A stretch of 8,515 nucleotides of DNA from an uncultured Clostridia bacterium (GCA_934278965.1 CAKQWL010000063.1:1-8515); one strand, 5' to 3'. Positions 1-6,990 are shown, counted from the stretch's first letter. Made by a program: numbers and translations. The notes: generated by a model not told the origin, from the sequence alone.

Positions 1-454
1 CGGCAGCGATGATTTCTTTGATAAAATCCGGAAAGGCTTCAGCCTGATAAGTTTTTCCGGTTGTTTCGTCGGTGATCAGGCCGGTGGAAAAATCGATACA
101 GACCGTATCGCCGGCAGCAATTTCCCGACTTGCTTCCGGGCACTCAAGAATCGGAAGCCCGATGTTGATTGCGTTCCGGTAAAAAATCCTGGCGAAGGAT
201 GAAGCGATCACGCAGCGAATCCCGCATTCTTTGATCACGGCCGGAGCGTGTTCCCGGGAGGAACCGCAGCCGAAATTCTCTCCGGCGACCATGATGTCAC
301 CCGGCCGGACTTTTTGGGCGAAGTCCGCCTCCGCATATTCCATGCAGTGGAGTGAAAGCTCTTTCAGGTCCTGGATGTTTAGATACCGTGCCGGAATGAT
401 GACATCCGTATCGATGTTATCTCCGTATTTATGTACAATTCCTTTTGCGTCCAT
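1..454 (-). CDS. leuD: 3-isopropylmalate dehydratase small subunit (LeuD), 3' end cut by window edge
   Basis: Small (swivel-domain) subunit of isopropylmalate isomerase. With LeuC it converts 2-isopropylmalate to 3-isopropylmalate in the cytoplasm during leucine synthesis. My translation gives 151 residues before the window edge; this family is usually about 160-165, so only the last 10-15 codons are missing. Near the N-terminus is the family signature [14 protein letters not shown] (residues 12-25), followed by the substrate-loop motif [12 protein letters not shown] (59-70). The ATG at 454 is two bases after the leuC stop (TAG, 459-457). Its ribosome site AAAGGAGA (470-463) lies inside the end of leuC, so translational coupling is likely. 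Homoaconitase or citraconate-type small subunits look similar, but adjacency to leuA and leuC favours LeuD. No frameshift is seen. Confidence 0.95.
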   Translation of the reverse strand, partial: MDAKGIVHKYGDNIDTDVIIPARYLNIQDLKELSLHCMEYAEADFAQKVRPGDIMVAGENFGCGSSREHAPAVIKECGIRCVIASSFARIFYRNAINIGLPILECPEASREIAAGDTVCIDFSTGLITDETTGKTYQAEAFPDFIKEIIAA

Positions 455-456
455 TT

Positions 457-1719
457 CTATTTTCTCCTTTCCGGTGCGGCAATTTTTCCGGCGAGCGCGG
501 AGGCAGCTGCGACGGCGGGGCTTGCCAGATATACTTCGGAATCTCCGTGCCCCATTCGGCCGACGAAGTTTCGGTTGGTAGTAGCGATGCAGCGTTCTCC
601 TGCCGCAAGAATTCCCATATATCCGCCGAGGCAGGGACCGCAGGTCGGTGTGGAAACGACGCATCCCGCGTCAATAAAAGTTTCGAGATAACCGAGGCGG
701 ATGCATTCTTTGTAAATTTGCTGCGTTGCCGGAATGACAATGGCTCGTACCCCTTTTTTTACTTTTTTGCCGGTCAAAATCTCCGCGGCAGCAGCCATAT
801 CGGATAGTCTGCCGTTGGTGCAGGAACCGATGACAACCTGGTCAATCGGCACATCTCCGACCTCGTCAATGGTCCTGGTATTGGACGGAAGGTGCGGAAA
901 TGCGACGGTTGGACGAAGCGCCGAGAGATCAATCGAATAAACGGCATCGTAAACCGCGTCCGGATCCGCCTCATAGACCGTGTAAGGCCGGTTGACGCGG
1001 CCGTCCATATAGGCTTTGGTGATAGCGTCAACAGGGAAAATTCCGTTTTTTGCGCCGGCTTCGATGGCCATATTGGCAATCGTGAAACGATCATCCACCG
1101 AGAGGGCGCCCACCCCGTCTCCGGTGAATTCCATGGAGCGGTAAAGCGCACCGTCTACGCCAATCATCCCGATAATATGAAGGATCAAATCCTTGCCGCT
1201 GACATCCGGAGGCAAGGTGCCGGTCAGATCAAAGCGGATTGCGGCCGGTACCTTGAACCAGGCCTCTCCGGATGCGATTCCGGCGGCCAGATCGGTGGAA
1301 CCGACCCCGGTGGAGAAGGCGCCGAGCGCACCGTAAGTACAGGTATGTGAATCCGCGCCGATCACAGCGTCTCCCGCGGCGACCAGCCCTTTTTCCGGAA
1401 GAAGGGCATGCTCGATCCCCATCTCTCCGACATCATAGAAATGGTCGATGTCAAATTTCCGCGCAAAGGTGCGGCACGCCTTACATTGCTCTGCGGAACG
1501 GATATCCTTGTTCGGGACGAAGTGATCCATCACCAGAGCGATTTTGCTTTTGTCATAAACCTCCTGAAAACCGGCCCCCTCAAATTCACGGATGGATACC
1601 GGTCCTGTGATATCGTTGGCAAGCACCAAATCCAGCTTGGCGCGGATCAGCTGTCCGGCGGAAACTTTGTCTAATCCGGCGTGTGCCGCCAGTATTTTTT
1701 GTGTCATAGTCATTCCCAT
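457..1719 (-). CDS. leuC: 3-isopropylmalate dehydratase large subunit (LeuC, HACN type)
   Basis: Catalytic [4Fe-4S] subunit of isopropylmalate isomerase, aconitase superfamily. The protein is 420 residues, which fits the shorter archaeal/clostridial (HACN) type rather than the roughly 470-residue enterobacterial LeuC. Visible motifs are MDHFVPNKD (64-72), [20 protein letters not shown] (121-140), [13 protein letters not shown] (296-308) and [10 protein letters not shown] (357-366). C300, C360 and C363 are the expected cluster ligands. Three in-frame ATGs lie near the start (residues 1, 3 and 5). The first is preferred because the strong site AGGAGGAG (1736-1729) is 9-11 bases upstream of it and too far from the others. 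It follows leuA by 33 bases with no terminator, and leuD follows after 2 bases. Homoaconitase is the main alternative, disfavoured by the leu context. Confidence 0.96.
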   Translation of the reverse strand: MGMTMTQKILAAHAGLDKVSAGQLIRAKLDLVLANDITGPVSIREFEGAGFQEVYDKSKIALVMDHFVPNKDIRSAEQCKACRTFARKFDIDHFYDVGEMGIEHALLPEKGLVAAGDAVIGADSHTCTYGALGAFSTGVGSTDLAAGIASGEAWFKVPAAIRFDLTGTLPPDVSGKDLILHIIGMIGVDGALYRSMEFTGDGVGALSVDDRFTIANMAIEAGAKNGIFPVDAITKAYMDGRVNRPYTVYEADPDAVYDAVYSIDLSALRPTVAFPHLPSNTRTIDEVGDVPIDQVVIGSCTNGRLSDMAAAAEILTGKKVKKGVRAIVIPATQQIYKECIRLGYLETFIDAGCVVSTPTCGPCLGGYMGILAAGERCIATTNRNFVGRMGHGDSEVYLASPAVAAASALAGKIAAPERRK

Positions 1720-1752
1720 CGCAGTATTCTCCTCCTGTCGTATAAAATCAAG

Positions 1753-3459
1753 TTACCGTACGAAATGAATTTTTTTATTCATGCGATTGAGTGCGCTGAC
1801 CAGCGCATTCACGGAAGCGAGCACGATATCGTCGTGTGTTCCGACGCCCCAGTAAAGACTGCCGCCCGGGTCGGCAATGCAGATGTATGCCGCCGCTTTG
1901 GAATTGGAATCACTGCTGACAGCGTGTTCTGAATAAGTGACGAAACGGTAATCAAAGTGATACTGGGTTTTTCGCAGCGCATTGCTGACAGCATCGAGAC
2001 GGCCGTTGCCGTCCGCTCGCAGGTTGAAGACTTCCCGGTCGATAACCGCGCGCATCGTAACAGAGTAAAGATCGTTTCCCTCTGCTTTGGTGGAAGAAAG
2101 ATGACTGAAAGACGCATCGGTAATGTCGATCGGGTCGAAGTCGTTGATATATGTGTCACGGAAGACACAGAAGATTTCTTCCGGTGTCAATTCATGGTGC
2201 GCCTTGTCCGAAAGGTCCTTCATGAGATAACCGAGCTCACTCTGCATATCCTTCGGTATTTTATAACCGAAATGGTGCTCCAGAATATAAGCAACCCCGC
2301 CTTTGCCGGATTGACTGTTAATTCGGATGACATCGCCGTCATATTCGCGGCCGACATCGTGCGGGTCGATCGGCAGGTAAGGAACGCTCCATCTCGCCTC
2401 CTTCTGATCCTCACGCCATTTCATCCCTTTGGCGATCGCATCCTGATGCGATCCGGAGAAAGCTGCAAAGACAAGCTCGCCGCTGTATGGAGAACGCGGA
2501 GGCACCTGCATAGAGGTGTAGGTCTCATAAGTCCTGACGACATCCGGCATATTGGAAAAGTCGAGCTCGGGGTCGACACCGTGGCTGTAAAGGTTCATGG
2601 CCAATGTGACGATATCGACATTTCCGGTACGTTCACCGTTGCCGAACAGCGTTCCTTCAATGCGGTCGCCGCCGGCAAGAAGTCCAAGCTCCGCGTCCGC
2701 GACACCCGTGCCGCGGTCATTGTGCGGGTGCAGCGAAATGATCAGGCTGTCCCGGCGCTCCAGATGACGGCACATGTACTCCACCTGCGAGGCGAAAACA
2801 TGCGGCATCGACATCTGCACCGTGGAAGGAAGATTGATGATTGCTTTGTGCTCCGGGGTCGGTTCCCAGACCCGGATGACTTCATTGCAGATGTCTTCGG
2901 CGAAATCCATTTCTGTTCCGGTAAAGCTTTCCGGGGAGTATTCAAATGTAAAGGAACTCTCCGGCTGTTTCGCGGCGAAACTTTTCAGAAGTTTCGCGCC
3001 GGATACGGCAATTTCGATGATTTCTTCCTTGGATGCACGAAATACCTGCTGCCGCTGGGCAAGCGAGGTGGAGTTATATAAATGGACGATCGCCTTCCGG
3101 ACGCCGCGAAGCGCTTCAAAGGTCTTTCGAATGATATGCTCCCGCGATTGGGTCAGTACCTGGATGGTAACATCTTCCGGAATCAAATCATCCTCGATCA
3201 GTCTGCGCAGAAAGGTATATTCCGTTTCCGAAGCGGCCGGAAAACCGACTTCGATTTCTTTAAATCCAAGCGAAACAAGATAGCGGAAGAAGGATAGCTT
3301 CTCCTCCAGGCTCATCGGAACGACGAGGGCCTGGTTCCCGTCGCGCAGATCCACGCTGCACCAGATCGGTGCTTTTTCGATATGATCCTTCCCAACCCAC
3401 TCACAGGAAGAAGCGGGAGGCGGGAAGTAGCCTGTTTGGTATTTCTGGTAGTTTTTCAC
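1753..3459 (-). CDS. leuA: 2-isopropylmalate synthase (LeuA), GTG start
   Basis: First committed step of leucine synthesis: condenses acetyl-CoA with 2-oxoisovalerate. The protein is 568 residues, the length of the long LeuA subfamily also found in actinobacteria. The TIM-barrel catalytic domain opens with SVDLRDGNQAL (35-45). The HPH motif (244-246) and GNGERTGN (273-280) follow, so D40, H244, H246 and N280 are the expected metal ligands. After a linker, the C-terminal part (about 425-568) matches the leucine-binding regulatory domain, with GNGRLDAVSNAL at 484-495, so feedback inhibition by leucine is expected. The reading frame stays open to a TTG at 3477, but the ribosome site GGAGGG (3470-3465) lies inside that extension and is 5 bases from GTG at 3459; GTG is therefore taken as the start. 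It is the first gene of the leftward operon. Confidence 0.96.
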   Translation of the reverse strand: MKNYQKYQTGYFPPPASSCEWVGKDHIEKAPIWCSVDLRDGNQALVVPMSLEEKLSFFRYLVSLGFKEIEVGFPAASETEYTFLRRLIEDDLIPEDVTIQVLTQSREHIIRKTFEALRGVRKAIVHLYNSTSLAQRQQVFRASKEEIIEIAVSGAKLLKSFAAKQPESSFTFEYSPESFTGTEMDFAEDICNEVIRVWEPTPEHKAIINLPSTVQMSMPHVFASQVEYMCRHLERRDSLIISLHPHNDRGTGVADAELGLLAGGDRIEGTLFGNGERTGNVDIVTLAMNLYSHGVDPELDFSNMPDVVRTYETYTSMQVPPRSPYSGELVFAAFSGSHQDAIAKGMKWREDQKEARWSVPYLPIDPHDVGREYDGDVIRINSQSGKGGVAYILEHHFGYKIPKDMQSELGYLMKDLSDKAHHELTPEEIFCVFRDTYINDFDPIDITDASFSHLSSTKAEGNDLYSVTMRAVIDREVFNLRADGNGRLDAVSNALRKTQYHFDYRFVTYSEHAVSSDSNSKAAAYICIADPGGSLYWGVGTHDDIVLASVNALVSALNRMNKKIHFVR

Positions 3460-3464
3460 GATTT

Positions 3465-3470
3465 CCCTCC
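3465..3470 (-). promoter_or_regulatory. leuA ribosome binding site
   Basis: GGAGGG on the minus strand, five bases before GTG at 3459. It decides the leuA start, because the only upstream in-frame candidate (TTG at 3477) would place this site inside the coding sequence. Confidence 0.8.
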
Positions 3471-3494
3471 GTTGCAATAAACTTGTTACCGTAT

Positions 3495-3523
3495 AATATA
3501 AAACCGTGCATTCGGGATGTCAA
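3495..3523 (-). promoter_or_regulatory. Promoter of the leuACD operon
   Basis: On the minus strand there is a perfect -35 TTGACA (3523-3518), a 17-base spacer and a -10 TATATT (3500-3495). Transcription would start near 3488, giving a leader of only about 28 bases before the GTG of leuA. This is a near-consensus housekeeping (sigma-A) promoter. A register with TATTAT and a 19-base spacer is possible but less likely. The start point is inferred, not mapped. Confidence 0.75.
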
Positions 3524-3534
3524 GTAATTTTTGT

Positions 3535-3597
3535 TTGCGAAAACTAAAAATAAAATAAAAATTTGTTGTTTTTCACATAAAAAATTGCGAAATTCGC
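3535..3597. promoter_or_regulatory. AT-rich spacer between divergent promoters, with a repeated TTGCGAAA element and candidate operators
   Basis: TTGCGAAA occurs twice in the same orientation, at 3535-3542 and 3585-3592, exactly 50 bases apart. The second copy is part of a perfect 11-base palindrome GCGAAATTCGC (3587-3597) that abuts the -35 box of ilvB. The first lies 11 bases from the leuA -35 and sits in an imperfect dyad GTTTGCGAAAAC (3533-3544 region). Between the copies are A- or T-tracts centred near 3548, 3560, 3571 and 3582, roughly one helical turn apart. This could be a bent UP-element-like region or a regulator site. I do not recognise a CodY, Lrp or other named box. Confidence 0.4.
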
Positions 3598-3625
3598 TTG
3601 ACTTTTCTGGGGAGGTCAGTATAAT
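3598..3625 (+). promoter_or_regulatory. Promoter of the ilvBNCD operon
   Basis: -35 TTGACT (3598-3603), a 16-base spacer and a perfect -10 TATAAT (3620-3625). Transcription would begin near 3632, giving a leader of about 76 bases before ilvB. It is arranged back-to-back with the leuA promoter; the two -35 boxes are separated by about 75 bases. Sigma-A dependence is inferred from the consensus. Confidence 0.75.
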
Positions 3626-3637
3626 AGTCCTAATCCC

Positions 3638-3653
3638 TACTTCAAAGGAAGTA
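3638..3653 (+). other. Small stem-loop near the 5' end of the ilvB leader
   Basis: TACTTC pairs perfectly with GAAGTA around the loop AAAG. The stem has only 6 base pairs (two G-C) and begins about six bases after the predicted transcription start. It is followed by AAAAAA, not a T-run, so it is not an intrinsic terminator. A role in protecting the mRNA 5' end is possible; chance is also possible. Confidence 0.3.
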
Positions 3654-3694
3654 AAAAACGGGGAAAATGCCAGAGGCAGAACAACGATAGAAAT

Positions 3695-3702
3695 GGAGAA
3701 GG
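3695..3702 (+). promoter_or_regulatory. ilvB ribosome binding site
   Basis: GGAGAAGG, with AAGG five bases before ATG at 3708. It overlaps the alternative in-frame ATG at 3693, which has no site of its own, so it settles the start at 3708. Confidence 0.75.
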
Positions 3703-3707
3703 TACTA

Positions 3708-5372
3708 ATGAAAGTAAAAGGATCACAAGTCGTAATGGAAGTACTCCGAGATCATGGAGTCGATCTCGTATTCGGATATCCGGGTGGGTGCGCGATTAAC
3801 ATTTACGACGAACTTTATCGGTACAACGACAAAATCAAACATGTTCTGACGGCTGACGAACAGGGGGCGTCCCATGCGGCCGACGGATATGCGAGAGCAA
3901 CAGGCAGAGTCGGCGTCGTCATTGCGACGAGCGGACCCGGGGCAACCAATTTGGTGACGGGGCTTGCGACGGCCTTTATGGACAGTATTCCGGTGGTGGC
4001 GATTACAGTGAATGTCGCCGATCACCTGATTGGAAGCGATGCGTTTCAGGAAATTTGCATCACAGGCGTGACTATGCCGGTGACAAAACATAACTATTTT
4101 GTAAATGATATTGAGGATTTGGAAGAATCCCTCCGCGAGGCTTTTCGAATTGCAATGAGCGGCAGAAAAGGGCCGGTGCTGGTGGATATTACGAAGGATG
4201 TGACAGAGGCGCTGGTAGAGTACAGCAGCAAGGCGCCGTATCCGCTTTCGGAAAAACCAAAGGTGCGCGAGGAAGATGTCCGGGCGGCGGCAGAACTTCT
4301 GAATCAGGCGGAGCGGCCGGTCCTTTATATAGGACACGGCGCGGTGCTTTCCTCCGCGCAGGATGAAATCCGTCTTCTGATGGAAAAAGCGGATGTCCCG
4401 GCGGCGTTTACACTGATGGCGACAGGCACCGTTCGATACGACGATCCGCATAATCTGGGAATGGTCGGAATGCATGGTTCCGTTACGGCTAATAAGGCAG
4501 TGGATCGCGCAGACCTCGTAATCGCGTTAGGCGGACGTTTCAGCGACCGGGTCGCGCTGAGCCCGAGCAAGTGGGCCGCAAAAGCGAAAATCGTGCAAGT
4601 GGATATCGACCGGAGCGAGATGAATAAGAATGTTGCCGTCGATCGAACCTGCGCGGCGGACGTCAAAGAATTCCTGGAAGCCTTGCTTCCTTATGTAGAA
4701 GAAAAGAAACATGAGGAATGGAGAGAACGGATTGAGAAGTGGAAGAAGAGAGAGCGGCCGATGAGCAATGTCCCGAAGGCGCCGCTTCACCCGCATGAAA
4801 TCATGGAAATCATTTCCGACAATACCGGGGATGACGATATCGCCGTAACCGATGTAGGACAGCATCCGATGTGGGCGGCGCAGTTCATCAAGCATCGGAA
4901 AGTCAATAAATTCATTACGAGCGGAGGGCTTGGAACAATGGGATTCGGGTACGGTGCGGCAATCGGAGCGAAGCTCGGATGTCCGGAGGCCACGGTTGTC
5001 CATATCACCGGCGACGGGTCGTTTCATATGAATATGACGGAGGTCTGCACCGCGGTCAGCCAGGAACTGCCGATTATTACGGTCATTCTCAACAATCGCG
5101 TGCTGGGAATGGTGTATCAGTGGCAGTCTCTCTTCTATGGCGAGCGTTATTCGGCAACAAAGGCTTACCGAAAAACGGACTTTGTCAAAGTGGCAGAAGG
5201 CTTTGGCGCAAAGGGATTTCGGGCAGAAACGCCGGAAGCCTTCCGAGAGGCTTTTCTTGCGGCGAAAAAAGAAAAAGGTCCGGTCTGGATTGAGTGCGTG
5301 ATCGATGAGGGCGAGCGGGTTCTCCCGATGATCCCGGGCGGCAGAACGGTGGAAGAGATCATTACAGGTTAG
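3708..5372 (+). CDS. ilvB: Acetolactate (acetohydroxyacid) synthase, large catalytic subunit
   Basis: Thiamine-diphosphate enzyme that condenses two pyruvates to 2-acetolactate, or pyruvate with 2-oxobutyrate to acetohydroxybutyrate. The protein is 554 residues, normal for the family. The N-terminal Pyr domain carries FGYPGG (22-27) and the catalytic Glu E51 in TADEQGA. A central FAD/DHAP-type domain follows (about 190-330). The C-terminal PP domain has the cofactor motif GDG (435-437) ending in NN (462-463). W472 in GMVYQWQ is the conserved Trp of biosynthetic (herbicide-type) AHAS, which argues against a catabolic acetolactate synthase or pyruvate oxidase. The frame is open back to 3531, but the ribosome site supports 3708. 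V101-N102 stand where Gly-Gln is usual. It is the first gene of the rightward operon; ilvN follows after 16 bases. Confidence 0.97.
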   Translation: MKVKGSQVVMEVLRDHGVDLVFGYPGGCAINIYDELYRYNDKIKHVLTADEQGASHAADGYARATGRVGVVIATSGPGATNLVTGLATAFMDSIPVVAITVNVADHLIGSDAFQEICITGVTMPVTKHNYFVNDIEDLEESLREAFRIAMSGRKGPVLVDITKDVTEALVEYSSKAPYPLSEKPKVREEDVRAAAELLNQAERPVLYIGHGAVLSSAQDEIRLLMEKADVPAAFTLMATGTVRYDDPHNLGMVGMHGSVTANKAVDRADLVIALGGRFSDRVALSPSKWAAKAKIVQVDIDRSEMNKNVAVDRTCAADVKEFLEALLPYVEEKKHEEWRERIEKWKKRERPMSNVPKAPLHPHEIMEIISDNTGDDDIAVTDVGQHPMWAAQFIKHRKVNKFITSGGLGTMGFGYGAAIGAKLGCPEATVVHITGDGSFHMNMTEVCTAVSQELPIITVILNNRVLGMVYQWQSLFYGERYSATKAYRKTDFVKVAEGFGAKGFRAETPEAFREAFLAAKKEKGPVWIECVIDEGERVLPMIPGGRTVEEIITG

Positions 5373-5388
5373 AGGGGAAGGTAGAACG

Positions 5389-5904
5389 ATGTATAAAGAA
5401 TTGAAGAAAAAAATCGTCAGTGTACTCGTGATGAATCAGGCGAATGTGCTGGCCAGAGTCGTGAGCTTGTTCGGCCGGCGCGGGTTTAATATCGATTCGC
5501 TGAGCGTGTCCGCGACAAACGATCCGTCGCTTTCCCGCATTACGATTGTGTTCAGCGCAACCGAACGCGCGCTGCAGCAGATCATTACCCAGACAGAAAA
5601 GCTGGAGGTCGTAAAGAGCATTTTCTTGCTGAATCGAGAAAACAGCATTTATCGGGAGCTGCTCTTAATGAAAGTCAACGCATCAAGCGCGGAGCGGACG
5701 GCCATTAAGGAAATCGTCGATATCTATCGCGGCAAGATTGTGGATTTGTCCAAAGACAGCCTGATTGTGGAATTGACCGGAACTCCGGAGAAAATCAACG
5801 GTTTTATGGAGGTTATGGCGGACTACGATATCGCGGAAGTCTGCAGGACGGGTGTTACGGCTATCGAAAGCAACGCGGTGGAGATGAATCTCGGAAGTGA
5901 ATAA
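5389..5904 (+). CDS. ilvN: Acetolactate synthase, small regulatory subunit
   Basis: Regulatory partner of IlvB: it activates the catalytic subunit and normally confers feedback inhibition by valine. The protein is 171 residues, typical of the IlvH/IlvN long form. An N-terminal ACT domain (about 8-80) holds RRGFNIDSLSV (30-40) and DPSLSRITI (45-53). A C-terminal ACT-like domain (about 88-165) starts at RELLLMKVNAS. The first loop reads NQANVLARV (16-24): N16 and N34 correspond to effector-binding Asn residues of E. coli IlvH, but the usual Gly (Gly14 in E. coli IlvH) is Asn19 here. Its ribosome site (AAGG, 5378-5381) lies in the 16-base gap after ilvB. The symbol follows ilvB; ilvH would be equally valid. 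Confidence 0.95.
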   Translation: MYKELKKKIVSVLVMNQANVLARVVSLFGRRGFNIDSLSVSATNDPSLSRITIVFSATERALQQIITQTEKLEVVKSIFLLNRENSIYRELLLMKVNASSAERTAIKEIVDIYRGKIVDLSKDSLIVELTGTPEKINGFMEVMADYDIAEVCRTGVTAIESNAVEMNLGSE

Positions 5905-5983
5905 GCAGAAAACGAATAAAACAAAAAGTAGAAAATAAATCCATATTAAATTCGGAACAGAAAAAGAAAGGCAGGAAAGAACA
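5905..5983 (+). other. Purine-rich ilvN-ilvC spacer
   Basis: This 79-base gap is the longest inside either operon. About three quarters of its bases are purines (roughly 61 of 79) and no hairpin is apparent. It ends in the ilvC ribosome site AGGAAAG (5973-5979). I see no convincing internal promoter or terminator. An unstructured leader raising ilvC translation, or an mRNA-processing site, is conceivable. Confidence 0.4.
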
Positions 5984-6979
5984 ATGATAAAAAAATACTA
6001 CGATCAGGATTGTAATTTGGGACTTTTGGACGGAAAAACCGTTGCAGTCATCGGCTTTGGAAGTCAGGGCCATGCGCATGCGATGAATCTCCATGAAAGC
6101 GGCGTTCATGTTGTGGTTGGACTCAGATCCGGCTCGCAGCACGAAGAAAAGGCAAAAGCGGCAGGACTGGAAGTCATGGGGATTGAAGAGGCCGCGGAGG
6201 CCGGCGATCTTGTCATGATGCTGACGCCGGACGAGCTTCAGTCAAAGATTTACCGCGAGCAGGTCGAAAGTCATATGAAAGAAGGCAATGTCCTTTTATT
6301 TGCCCACGGATTCAATATTCATTATCATCAGATCGTGCCGCAGAAGGACATTGATGTCATCATGGTAGCGCCGAAAGGCCCGGGTCATACCGTAAGATCG
6401 CAGTATACAGAGGGCAAGGGAGTACCGTCCCTGATTGCTGTTTATCAGGATGCCAGCGGCAAGGCCAGAGAGTACGCGCTGGCGTATGCGTCCGGAATCG
6501 GAGCCGGAAGAGCCGGAATTCTTGAGACAAGCTTCAAGGAGGAAACGGAAACGGATCTGTTCGGAGAACAGGCCGTTCTCTGCGGCGGCGTAACGGAGCT
6601 GATGAAAGCCGGGTTCGATACACTGGTTGAAGCCGGATACGAGCCGGAGATGGCTTATTTTGAATGTATCCATGAAATGAAGCTGATTGTGGACCTGATC
6701 AATGAGGGCGGCTTTGACAAGATGCGTTATTCCATCTCCAATACGGCGGAATATGGGGATTACAGAAGCGGAAAGAGAATTGTCACCGAGGATACAAGAA
6801 AAGAGATGAAGAAGATCCTTTCGGAAATTCAGGACGGCACCTTTGCCAGTGAATTCATCCAGGAATTCAATGCCGGCGGAAAAGCGCGCTTCCTTGCGAC
6901 ACGGGCAAAGGAAGCCGCGCATCCGCTCTGTACGGTCGGTGCGGAACTTCGGAAGATGATGAGCTGGCTGAAAAAATAG
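5984..6979 (+). CDS. ilvC: Ketol-acid reductoisomerase, class I
   Basis: Converts 2-acetolactate to 2,3-dihydroxyisovalerate (and the isoleucine equivalent) by Mg-dependent alkyl migration and NAD(P)H reduction. At 331 residues it is the short class I form. The Rossmann domain has [10 protein letters not shown] (24-33) and H108 in FAHGF. The knotted C-terminal domain has [14 protein letters not shown] (189-202), with metal ligands D191 and E195, then E227, E231 and the substrate-contacting S252 in [12 protein letters not shown]. All catalytic residues are present. The cofactor-specificity loop reads RSGSQHEE (48-55): the second Ser/Thr that usually contacts the NADPH 2'-phosphate is His53, followed by two acidic residues. 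The ATG has the site AGGAAAG seven or so bases upstream. ilvD follows after 11 bases. Confidence 0.98.
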   Translation: MIKKYYDQDCNLGLLDGKTVAVIGFGSQGHAHAMNLHESGVHVVVGLRSGSQHEEKAKAAGLEVMGIEEAAEAGDLVMMLTPDELQSKIYREQVESHMKEGNVLLFAHGFNIHYHQIVPQKDIDVIMVAPKGPGHTVRSQYTEGKGVPSLIAVYQDASGKAREYALAYASGIGAGRAGILETSFKEETETDLFGEQAVLCGGVTELMKAGFDTLVEAGYEPEMAYFECIHEMKLIVDLINEGGFDKMRYSISNTAEYGDYRSGKRIVTEDTRKEMKKILSEIQDGTFASEFIQEFNAGGKARFLATRAKEAAHPLCTVGAELRKMMSWLKK

Positions 6980-6984
6980 AGGAA
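6978..6984 (+). promoter_or_regulatory. ilvD ribosome binding site overlapping the ilvC stop
   Basis: AGAGGAA overlaps the ilvC TAG (6977-6979). It is about eight bases from ATG at 6991 but only two from the in-frame ATG at 6985, so 6991 is the better ilvD start. Confidence 0.6.
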
Positions 6985-6990
6985 ATGACA

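Noticed and set aside
1..1700. Many CCGGA/TCCGG pentamers, resembling a dispersed repeat or uptake motif
   Set aside because: They arise from common codon pairs (GCC GGA, CCG GAA and similar) in this genome, show no regular spacing and do not occur as a longer conserved unit.
1765..1782. Perfect dyad ATGAAT-N6-ATTCAT near the end of leuA
   Set aside because: The stem is six bases and mostly A-T, inside leuA coding sequence, with an A-run loop on the transcribed strand and no following T-run. It is neither a terminator nor a likely operator.
1957..3081. 374-codon open frame antisense to leuA
   Set aside because: It is a shadow of leuA codon structure: no family resemblance, no ribosome site, and it lies entirely opposite a conserved enzyme gene.
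3619..3638. Run of BCAA codons (Ile-Ile-Val-Leu-Ile) in frame with ilvB upstream of its start, like an attenuator leader peptide
   Set aside because: The codons coincide with the -10 box TATAAT and the predicted transcription start, so they would not be transcribed in full. There is no ribosome site before them and no terminator/antiterminator pair after them.
3667..3690. Seven-codon ORF (MPEAEQR, ATG to TAG) just upstream of ilvB
   Set aside because: Only a weak, too-close GGGG precedes it, it contains no BCAA codons, and a frame this short is expected by chance. Its small TGCC/GGCA dyad (3668-3678) is also too weak to call.
3531..3707. 59-codon N-terminal extension of IlvB from TTG at 3531
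   Set aside because: It would start upstream of the ilvB promoter, is not like any AHAS N-terminus, and the ribosome site clearly serves ATG at 3708.
3723..4475. 250-codon open frame antisense to ilvB
   Set aside because: Composition is rich in His/Arg/Cys as expected for a reverse-frame shadow, with no recognisable motifs.
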